Source: Acidimicrobiaceae bacterium (GTDB taxonomy: Bacteria; Actinomycetota; Acidimicrobiia; Acidimicrobiales; Bog-793). From it: DNA of 43,294 bases. A program made the translations under genes and the position numbers. The notes below the pieces were generated by a model. That model did no database searches. It saw only the letters and a program-made list of their open reading frames with translations, and was not told the origin of the DNA. The stretch spans positions 1 through 43,294 of the forward strand of contig DAHWHN010000025.1 in assembly GCA_027335685.1 (NCBI GenBank), written 5' to 3'. Shown here piece after piece: positions 37,220-43,294 of the stretch; position 1 is the stretch's first letter, and each line of letters opens with the position of its first letter.

Positions 37220-38989
37220 ATGAAGCCCAGTCTCGGGGTCGAGATCAGCTCGGGCGCCGTGCGCATGGCCGAGCTCGTGGTCGAGCGCGGACGTCCCCGG
37301 CTCGTCCGCTACGCGGAGGCGCCCCTGCCGCACGGCGCCGTCGTCGACGGCATGGTCGCCGACAAGTCGGCGGTGCGCGCCGCCATCCTCGGCTGCATCG
37401 CGAAGGGCGGGTTCAAGGCGAGCCGCGGTGCAGGCGAGCTGCGCGCCCGGGTCAACGTCGCCGGTCTCCGGGCGATCATCCGCGAGGTCGACATGCCGGC
37501 CGTCTCCGACGCCGAGCTCGACACGGCGGTCCAGCTCCAGAGCCCGGACCTGCTGCCCTTCCCTGCGGACAGGACGTTGCTCTCGGCGCGCGCGACCGGT
37601 CTGTCGACACGGCGCTCGGCCGACGGGAGCATGAGCTCGGACGTGCGCGTCCTCGTTGCGGCGGCGCACCGTGACCTCGTCGAGTCGGTCGTCGACGCCG
37701 CGAGCGCCGCCGGCGTCACCGTGGTCGGCGTCGACCTCGGCTCGCTCGCACTGCTGCGCTCTCTCGTCGATCCCGCCGCGGTCGACGACGGGCCCGAGGC
37801 CGTCGTTGCCGTCGGCGCGGAGCTCACGACGGTCGTCGTCCACGAGCGCGGCGAGCCGCTTTTCGTCCGCACGATCACCGGGGGCGGGAACACGGTGACG
37901 CGCTCGATATCGGCGGCTCTGGACCTGCCCTTCGCCGATGCCGAGGCCGTCAAGCGCCGTCTCGGCGCCACCGCCGGTGTCGCCGCACGGGTCCCCCCCG
38001 AGGCGATCGCCGCCGCGCGTGACGGCTCGGCGAGCCTGCTCGCCGAGATCAGGAGCTCGATCGAGTACTTCGCGACCCTCGACGGCCGCGGCGAGGTCCG
38101 GCGCATCGTGCTCACCGGCGGCGGGGCGATGCTCGGCGGGTTCCTCGAGCGCCTGCAGCACCAGACGCGTGCGACGGTCTCGTCGGGCAACTGCGTCGAG
38201 CGTCTCGACACCGGAAAGGTCGACGTCGACCTCCTCCGCCTCGCCTCCACGGGGGCGGTGGTGCTCGGGCTCGCGCTGGCCGAGCCCGGTGGCCGCAAGG
38301 CCCTCGACCTCGTGCCGCCCGAGACCGTCGCGCGCCAGAGGACGCGGCAGGCCGAGCGGTGGATCGGCGTCGCCGCAGGCGTCGTCGTGCTCGGCCTCGT
38401 CGCCGGGGGTGCGCTCCGCTACCTCCAGGTTCACAAGGCGGAGACCGGCGTCGAGAACCTCGACGGCTCCATCGCGATCTTGAACCGGGAGATCCCCCGC
38501 TACGACCTCGTCGCCCGTCAGAACGCCGCGATCTCCTCCGACGAGGCTCTCGCCCAACCCCTCGTGAGCCACGAGGTGAACTGGCCAGGTGTGCTCTCGG
38601 CTCTCGTCGCGTACACGCCGTTCCAGGTCGCGGCGACCGGCTTCTCGGGCTCGGTCGTCGTCCCGCCCGCCTCGACGACGTCGGCGACGACGACAGCCGG
38701 GGCTCGGACTGCGCCGCCCTCCGCCCTGCCGTCACCCTCCGCCACGATCGGAACGGTGAACCTGTCGTTCCAGGCTCCGGGCTTCCCGTCGTTCCAGCAG
38801 TGGTTCGACGCGATGGTCGGCTCGAAGCGCTTCGTGATCGAGCAGTACTCCGGCGTGACGAACAGCGCGCCGGCGACGTCGGTGAAAGGCGGTGGGAACG
38901 GCAGCGGGATCGCCTTCAGCGCGCAGCTCGGGATCACGGGCGCCATCCATACGGGACGACTCCACGAGTTCGAGGTGAGCACGAAGTGA
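37220..38989 (+). CDS. PilM-PilN fusion, type IV pilus alignment subcomplex
   Basis: A 589-aa protein. Residues 1-355 are PilM, an actin-like cytoplasmic ATPase: SLGVEISSGAVRMAELV, a 1C-type IREVDMPAVSDAELDTAVQLQ, GTHMRD-type phosphate strands and LTGGGAMLGGFLERLQ. Residues 362-368 (LDLVPPE) are the equivalent of the PilN N-terminal INLLP peptide, followed by a membrane helix at 381-402 and the extracytoplasmic PilN ferredoxin-like domain. In most bacteria these are two genes. No stop or frameshift separates the halves. AGGAGGGG sits 6 nt before the ATG. It overlaps pilO by 4 nt (GTGA). Confidence 0.9.
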   Translation: MKPSLGVEISSGAVRMAELVVERGRPRLVRYAEAPLPHGAVVDGMVADKSAVRAAILGCIAKGGFKASRGAGELRARVNVAGLRAIIREVDMPAVSDAELDTAVQLQSPDLLPFPADRTLLSARATGLSTRRSADGSMSSDVRVLVAAAHRDLVESVVDAASAAGVTVVGVDLGSLALLRSLVDPAAVDDGPEAVVAVGAELTTVVVHERGEPLFVRTITGGGNTVTRSISAALDLPFADAEAVKRRLGATAGVAARVPPEAIAAARDGSASLLAEIRSSIEYFATLDGRGEVRRIVLTGGGAMLGGFLERLQHQTRATVSSGNCVERLDTGKVDVDLLRLASTGAVVLGLALAEPGGRKALDLVPPETVARQRTRQAERWIGVAAGVVVLGLVAGGALRYLQVHKAETGVENLDGSIAILNREIPRYDLVARQNAAISSDEALAQPLVSHEVNWPGVLSALVAYTPFQVAATGFSGSVVVPPASTTSATTTAGARTAPPSALPSPSATIGTVNLSFQAPGFPSFQQWFDAMVGSKRFVIEQYSGVTNSAPATSVKGGGNGSGIAFSAQLGITGAIHTGRLHEFEVSTK

Positions 38990-39606
38990 CCAGTGTGAAC
39001 AGCCAGCTCCTCAAGCGCCCTCGAGTCTGGGGCTCGCTCGTCGCCGTCCTCGTCCTCGTCCTTGCGTGGTGGTTCGCGTGGATGTCCCCCGAGAGCACCA
39101 AGCTCGCGAGCGTCCGAGCCCAGCAGGCGAGCCAGCGCCAGACGGAGGCATCCCTCACCGCCGAGCTCGCGATGCTGCGGGCCGACGCCACGCGCGTCCG
39201 GATCGCGAGCCCGTTCCTCGCGCACTTCGCACAGGCGATCCCGACCGCTCCGGATGCCCCGAGCCTCGTCGAGCAGGTCTACCGTCTCGCAGTCCAGGAC
39301 AACGTCACGCTCCAGAGCATCACCGACGACAACGTCGTCTCGGCGGGGACCGGGTACTCGACGATCCCCGTCTCGATGAGCGTCGCCGGGGGCCACGACG
39401 CGCTGCTCGCGTTCGTCGCGGGTCTCTACCAGCTCCCGCGCCTGCTGACGATCCAGACGCTCGACCTCTCCGGCACGACGAGCGTGCTCAGCGCGGGGAA
39501 CGCGAGCTACACGGCCTCGATCGGGGCTACGGCCTACACGACCTACGTCGCTCCCACGCCCGGCTCGGTTGCCGCGACGGGCGTCGCGCCGACGACGTCG
39601 GGCTAG
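38986..39606 (+). CDS. pilO: Type IV pilus alignment protein PilO
   Basis: About 206 aa from a GTG that overlaps the preceding stop (GTGA). A short cytoplasmic tail (TSVNSQLLKRPR) precedes the single membrane helix GSLVAVLVLVLAWWFAW. A coiled coil rich in Gln and Ala follows (KLASVRAQQASQRQTEASL), then a ferredoxin-like domain with LVEQVYRLAVQDNVTLQSI and LLAFVAGLYQLPRLLTIQTLDL, the PilO signature region. It pairs with the PilN half of the fusion to align motor and platform. A Thr/Ser/Pro-rich tail ends the protein. Confidence 0.88.
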   Translation: MTSVNSQLLKRPRVWGSLVAVLVLVLAWWFAWMSPESTKLASVRAQQASQRQTEASLTAELAMLRADATRVRIASPFLAHFAQAIPTAPDAPSLVEQVYRLAVQDNVTLQSITDDNVVSAGTGYSTIPVSMSVAGGHDALLAFVAGLYQLPRLLTIQTLDLSGTTSVLSAGNASYTASIGATAYTTYVAPTPGSVAATGVAPTTSG

Positions 39607-39618
39607 GGCCGGGCGCCG

Positions 39619-40065
39619 ATGGTCGCGCCAGTCGTGCCCCGGTGGGCTCGGTCGTCGCGCGCCCGCGCTGTCGAGCACGGGACCGACGACGGCTTCGGCC
39701 TGGTCGAGGTGCTCGTGTCGATGGCGCTGCTCGCGGTGGTGCTGGTCGCCGTCGGGGCGGGGATGCTCTACGCGCTGCGTGCGGCGACGGTGTCGCGCGA
39801 GCGTTCCGTCGCGACAGGGCTCCTCGGCGCGGCGGAGGCGAGCGTCCAGGCGCTTCCCTACGCGTCAGCCGGGCCGCCACCGTCCGCGCCGTCGCCGACC
39901 CAGGCGGTCCTCGGCGGCGTGACCTACACGACGCGTACGTCGGAGACCCTCGTCACGAGCGGGCCGGAGACGAACCTGCTCGACGTCACGGTCGTCGTCA
40001 GCTGGACCGGAGCTGCGGGCGGCACCGAGTCGGTGTCCGGCGAGCTGCAGATCGCGCCCCGATGA
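39619..40065 (+). CDS. Minor pilin, PilV-like prepilin
   Basis: A 148-aa type IV prepilin. The leader is 25 residues and basic, ending DDG; cleavage would fall before FGLVEVLVSMALLAVVLVAVG, with Glu at mature position 5. The rest is a small beta-rich head. The minor-pilin order after pilO and before a PilW-like gene matches pilVWX-type operons, which initiate pilus assembly. Its stop overlaps the next start (ATGA). Confidence 0.88.
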   Translation: MVAPVVPRWARSSRARAVEHGTDDGFGLVEVLVSMALLAVVLVAVGAGMLYALRAATVSRERSVATGLLGAAEASVQALPYASAGPPPSAPSPTQAVLGGVTYTTRTSETLVTSGPETNLLDVTVVVSWTGAAGGTESVSGELQIAPR

Positions 40066-40868
40066 GCCCGGCGAACGCGACGACGGTGCGGCGGTGGACG
40101 GACCGGTCCGCGTCGCGCGCGGCGACGGTGCGGCGGCGGACGGAGCGGTCGGCGTCGCGAGCGGCGACGGTGCGGCCACGATGCCGCCCGGGTTGCCGGG
40201 ACGAGGGCACGACCCTCGTCGAGCTGCTCGTCACCCTCCTCGTCACGGCGATCGCGCTCTCGATCGTGCTGCCCTTCGTGACGGCCGCCGGGACGGCCTC
40301 GACCACGACGACGAGTGTCACGACCGCGACCGCAGCCGCACGCCTTGCGCTGCAGAGCATCGAGGTCGAAGTGGGCTCGGCTAGCCAGATCTGCCTTCCG
40401 ACGTCAGCAGCTGTCGCCTCGCCGGGAGACAGTTGCAACGGTGGTGGCACCGGCGCAGCCGTGCGCGTCGACAGCTGCGCCTTCGGTGTCCAGCAGTGGG
40501 TGCAGTGGCAAGTCCTCGGTGGCGTCCTCGAGGAGCAGACCTGGACACCTGTGGCGTCCGGGCCGGTCGCGCCGAGCCCGTGGAACCCCGTCGCGGCGTC
40601 GATCGTGAGCCCGCTGCCTTTCTCCCTGACGACGGCTCCGTCGTCGACGACGACCTCGTCGCCGACCACGACCACGACCTCGTCCACGACATCCACGACA
40701 TCCACGTCGAGCACGACGTCGCCGGCGGCTCCGGTCGCACCGACCGTGCTCGACGTGTCGCTCACAGTCTCGAGCGGGCACGGACCCGGCTCGGTCGCCG
40801 TGCCCGTCTCGTCGAGCATCGCAGCGCTCGACACCCAGTACGCAACGCCGCCGGGTGCGACGTGCTGA
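40062..40868 (+). CDS. Minor pilin, PilW-like prepilin with repetitive leader
   Basis: A 268-aa prepilin. The leader is 49 residues, long for a prepilin, and is built of a 14-aa Arg-rich repeat (TVRRWTDRSASRAA, TVRRRTERSASRAA, then TVRPR). Cleavage would fall after Gly49 in DEGTTLVELLVTLLVTAIALSIVLPF, with Glu at mature position 5 and Thr rather than Phe at position 1. The head has two short Cys-containing loops and, near the C-terminus, a block of about 35 residues made nearly only of Thr, Ser and Pro. Such a block is a plausible flexible or O-glycosylated spacer. The ATG overlaps the PilV stop (ATGA). The start could be downstream of the repeats, but no better codon with a ribosome site is seen. 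Confidence 0.82.
   Translation: MSPANATTVRRWTDRSASRAATVRRRTERSASRAATVRPRCRPGCRDEGTTLVELLVTLLVTAIALSIVLPFVTAAGTASTTTTSVTTATAAARLALQSIEVEVGSASQICLPTSAAVASPGDSCNGGGTGAAVRVDSCAFGVQQWVQWQVLGGVLEEQTWTPVASGPVAPSPWNPVAASIVSPLPFSLTTAPSSTTTSSPTTTTTSSTTSTTSTSSTTSPAAPVAPTVLDVSLTVSSGHGPGSVAVPVSSSIAALDTQYATPPGATC
40083..40176 (+). repeat. Tandem 42-bp repeat in the prepilin leader
   Basis: Two full 42-bp units (40083-40124 and 40125-40166) differ at 4 positions, followed by 10 bases of a third. The unit length is a multiple of three, so copy-number change would keep the frame and alter only the leader length. Confidence 0.9.
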
Positions 40869-40917
40869 GCGGAACGGCGCGTCGTCGGTCGGCTCCCGGA
40901 CACGAGGAGGTGCGGTC

Positions 40918-42543
40918 ATGGCCAGGTGGTTGAACCGTCCGCAGGGTGGTCACGGCTGCCGGGATGACGAGGGGAGCATCCTCGTCATGGTGCTTGCGAT
41001 CTCCTTCCTCTTGGTCGGCCTCGTCACCGTCTCGCTCGCATCGACCCGCTCGAGCGCGAGCACGTCCTACGGCTACCAGGCGAACACCTCTGCGCGCCTC
41101 GTCGCCGAGAGCGGCATCGCGGCGAGCTTCGACCAGATGGAGAACGCGCCCTCGGCCGTGAGCCTGCCGTGCAGCGTGTCGGGCACGACTGGCGCGAGCG
41201 GCCAGAGCTACGCGGTCACCGTGAGCTATATGGCCGGGAGCACGGCGCTGCCCTGCACGGCGGGGAACCCGGTCGGCAGCGAGCTCGGGACGTCGTCGAC
41301 GCCGACCGAGGCGACGCTCACGTCGGTCGGGGCCGCACCCGGCGGCGGGACCGTCGCGATGCGCGAGCGTGTGCAGCTCGCGGCGACGAACCCGCTCGCC
41401 CCGGCGTACGACTACGCGATCATGACGCCCGGCACGATGCCCCTGAGCGTCGACGCGTCGGTCTACAAGAGCGCGTCCGGTCAGCCGGCGAACCTCTACT
41501 CGGGGCAGACCTTCCAGTGCACGAACACCGTTCTCGACCAGGGGAGCGTGCTCACGGCGACGACGCCGCTCGCCTTGTCCTCGGGCTGTGACATCACCGG
41601 CTCGCTCACGGCCGAGGGAGACATCAGCGTCACGAACAGCGCGGTGATCGGCGGCACGGCGACCGCGATCGGTGGGTCGATCGACATGTCGAGCGGCGGG
41701 CAGATCCTCGGCAACGCGTACGCGACCGGGGGGAGCATCGACCTCAGCAACAACCCCGTGACGATCGGCGGCAACGCGTACGCGACCGGGGGAATCCTCC
41801 AGACCGCGAAGGCGACCATCGGCGGTGCCCAGTACCCCGACGACGCCTCGATCGCGAACATGTCGATGCCGCCCGCCCCGGCGTTCCCGACGCTCGACCC
41901 GACGGTTGCGCAGTGGCAGGCCAAGGGGTACACGGTCATCCCCGTGCCCGGCGTCGACCCGCTGACCGGCGCGACGACGAGCTGCTCGACCTACTTCGTG
42001 GACCAGTACGTCTACGTGCCCGGCAAGGGTGAGCAGCACCTGCCGAGCCCGTTCGTCGAGGACGTCGACCAGGCAAGCTTCCCGATCGTCGTCGACGCTC
42101 CGACGTGCAATGCGGACAACATCGGATCGAGCCTCGTCGAGCCCGGAGGGACCGTCGCGGGCAGCACGTTCAACATGTCGGCGAACGTCGCCGTCGTCGT
42201 CAACACCTTCCAGGACTACGGCTCGATGGTCTGGCAGCCGTCGGCGGGATTGGGCACGCAGGACCTCTCGATCCTCGCGCTCTCGTCCTCCTCGACCGCG
42301 ATCAGCCTGACGAACTCGACCGACTTCACCTCTGGCGTCGACACCCTGCTCTACACGCCCGGGACGGTCGACTTCTCCGTCGAGGGGACGATGACGGGCC
42401 AGGTGCTCGCCGGGACGTCGTTCTCCGCGACCAACGCCTTCTCGATGACCTACTCGACCGCAGCGGCGTCGAGCTTGCCGGGCACGACGGTGACAGGACC
42501 TTCGGTCCTGACACCGACGAGCGAGTACCTGCTGCGCGACTGA
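40918..42543 (+). CDS. PilX/GspK-like pilin-type protein with beta-solenoid-like head
   Basis: A 541-aa protein from the ATG with GAGGAGG 7 nt upstream. The N-terminus has a basic leader ending DDEG, then SILVMVLAISFLLVGLVTVSLAS, a pilin-like helix with Met where Glu5 normally sits. Missing Glu5 is known in tip-type minor pilins. The large head (about residues 180-330) has repeated short Gly/Asn strands, including two GNAYATGG units 20 residues apart, like bactofilin or polymer-forming beta-solenoids. Several later Cys pairs may form disulfides. Its position after PilV- and PilW-like genes suits a tip subunit or adhesin. The exact family is not assigned. Confidence 0.8.
   Translation: MARWLNRPQGGHGCRDDEGSILVMVLAISFLLVGLVTVSLASTRSSASTSYGYQANTSARLVAESGIAASFDQMENAPSAVSLPCSVSGTTGASGQSYAVTVSYMAGSTALPCTAGNPVGSELGTSSTPTEATLTSVGAAPGGGTVAMRERVQLAATNPLAPAYDYAIMTPGTMPLSVDASVYKSASGQPANLYSGQTFQCTNTVLDQGSVLTATTPLALSSGCDITGSLTAEGDISVTNSAVIGGTATAIGGSIDMSSGGQILGNAYATGGSIDLSNNPVTIGGNAYATGGILQTAKATIGGAQYPDDASIANMSMPPAPAFPTLDPTVAQWQAKGYTVIPVPGVDPLTGATTSCSTYFVDQYVYVPGKGEQHLPSPFVEDVDQASFPIVVDAPTCNADNIGSSLVEPGGTVAGSTFNMSANVAVVVNTFQDYGSMVWQPSAGLGTQDLSILALSSSSTAISLTNSTDFTSGVDTLLYTPGTVDFSVEGTMTGQVLAGTSFSATNAFSMTYSTAAASSLPGTTVTGPSVLTPTSEYLLRD
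41709..41792 (+). repeat. Direct repeat in the solenoid region
   Basis: A 24-bp block (41709-41732) recurs exactly 60 bp later (41769-41792) and encodes GNAYATGG each time. The 20-residue period fits successive turns of a beta-solenoid. Confidence 0.85.
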
Positions 42544-42692
42544 GCACCCGTACATCGTCCTCGAGCTGGGCAGACAGGTTGACCGGCCGCGTGCCGCGCC
42601 AGCGTCGATCGCGCGAGGAGTAGCTAAAGACCTCACCAGACGTGTCGTTAGACGTAGAGCACCTGCACATCGACCGAACCCTTGGAGGAGCG

Positions 42693-43112
42693 TTGCGTAC
42701 CTACCTGAAGCGGCTGCGAGAGGACCGGGAGGAGCCGGTAGACGGGGGCTTCACGCTCATCGAGCTCCTCGTCGTCCTGTTGATCCTCGGCATCCTTCTC
42801 GCCATTGCGATCCCGACATTCCTGACGGTCACGAAGAGCGCGACGAACACCGCCGCCTCGTCGAACCTCCAGACGGCACTGACCGGCGCGGAGACGTACT
42901 ACACGACGAACAACGGGAGCTACTCGGGAATCCTTAACGGAACGGCAGTCTCTAACATCACCCAGGAAGGGACGGGTCTCAAGTACACGTCCGGAAGTTC
43001 TTCCGTCTCATCGGCATCCGGTGTTATCAATGTCGACTATATCGATGCGAATAACATCGTGATGGCAGCGTGGAACGGAAGCGATCGTTGCTACGTGATT
43101 GCCGCGGAGTAG
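42693..43112 (+). CDS. pilA: Type IV pilin (PilA-like), frame stopped early by TAG
   Basis: A 139-aa prepilin. I chose the TTG at 42693, right behind GGAGGAG (42684-42690); a GTG at 42642 in frame has no ribosome site. The 19-residue leader ends VDGG, then FTLIELLVVLLILGILLAIAIPTFL with Glu at mature position 5. The head has a TNTAASSNLQTALTGAETYYTTNNGSYSG segment typical of actinobacterial pilins and ends with one cysteine (DRCYVIAAE) before TAG at 43110. The same frame continues open to 43280 (see next feature). The gene uses many A/T-ending codons: by hand count 42901-43080 is about 52% GC, well below the neighbours. The upstream 149 nt (42544-42692) hold a possible -35 TTGACC at 42579 but no clear -10. 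Confidence 0.88.
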   Translation: MRTYLKRLREDREEPVDGGFTLIELLVVLLILGILLAIAIPTFLTVTKSATNTAASSNLQTALTGAETYYTTNNGSYSGILNGTAVSNITQEGTGLKYTSGSSSVSSASGVINVDYIDANNIVMAAWNGSDRCYVIAAE

Positions 43113-43283
43113 AGCACCGGACGCGTCGGCGGTACAGTACCTTCAACGCCGGATACCTTCTACGCATGGTACGCCTCGACCAAGTCGACTTCTTGCTCCG
43201 CAGCGGGGGCACTTGCTACCGGCGGAGTCGGAGCCAGTGGTACCCCCGGTTACTGGCAGAACACAGGAGGCTTCCCGGCCTAG
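43113..43283 (+). pseudogene. In-frame continuation of the pilin after the TAG codon
   Basis: After TAG (43110-43112) the same frame is open for 56 codons and ends in TAG TAA at 43281-43286. The residues read STGRVGGTVPSTPDTF, then YAWYASTKSTSCSAAGALA, and finish GYWQNTGGFPA. This looks like the missing C-terminal loop of a pilin. It holds the cysteine that would pair with the one before the stop. There is no start codon with a ribosome site at its beginning, so it is not a separate gene. It is either the broken-off end of pilA or a readthrough extension. Confidence 0.7.
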
Positions 43284-43294
43284 TAACGGTTCTG

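Noticed and set aside
42642-42692. GTG at 42642 as pilin start
   Set aside because: No ribosome site at suitable distance, and it would lengthen the leader with residues unlike pilin leaders; TTG at 42693 sits behind GGAGGAG.

Overview
The window is uniformly high-GC, densely packed bacterial DNA, with GTG, CTG and TTG starts, many 1-11 nt gene overlaps and strong GA-rich ribosome sites. It suggests a member of the Actinomycetota. The type IV pilus machinery without any secretin (PilQ/PilP) fits a Gram-positive actinobacterial envelope. A deep lineage such as Acidimicrobiia or a relative is my best guess, but that is inference. I see no rRNA, tRNA, CRISPR array or insertion sequence.

Region 1 (188-13976) is a beta-galactoside-type utilisation locus. 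A LacI-family repressor is divergent from a GH2 beta-galactosidase, with a nitrobindin-like gene beyond it. A second leftward operon reads: secreted sugar-binding protein, two ABC permeases, a canonical GH42 beta-galactosidase, a second GH42-like hydrolase, and a Gfo/Idh/MocA oxidoreductase. The same 16-bp LacI-type operator and the same extended -10 sequence lie in front of both lacZ and the binding-protein gene, so one repressor probably controls the whole locus. No transporter ATPase is present.

Region 2 (14137-24198) is metabolic. It holds an unrecognised 129-aa protein, then a rightward operon (SAM methyltransferase, Gfo/Idh/MocA oxidoreductase, zinc alcohol dehydrogenase). A leftward LLM oxidoreductase and dihydrolipoyl dehydrogenase (E3) follow, divergent from a complete E1alpha-E1beta-E2 operon. 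E3 and E1-E2 together make a whole 2-oxoacid (probably pyruvate) dehydrogenase complex.

Region 3 (24195-29223) is a leftward cluster of three surface-glycan type genes: a methyltransferase-glycosyltransferase fusion, a protein with two GT2 domains, and a GT2 with a C-terminal beta-sandwich.

Region 4 (29406-43294) is a type IV pilus locus: a PilT-like ATPase, prepilin peptidase, PilB, a second PilT with a fused N-terminal MshEN-like domain, PilC, a natural PilM-PilN fusion, PilO, three minor pilins (PilV-, PilW- and PilX-like) and a major-pilin-like gene. The last gene is the most striking. Its frame is stopped by a TAG, but the same frame stays open for 56 more codons that read as the missing pilin C-terminus, with the second cysteine, and ends in a tandem TAG-TAA. 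The gene is either amber-interrupted or read through. Its GC content is also clearly lower than its neighbours.
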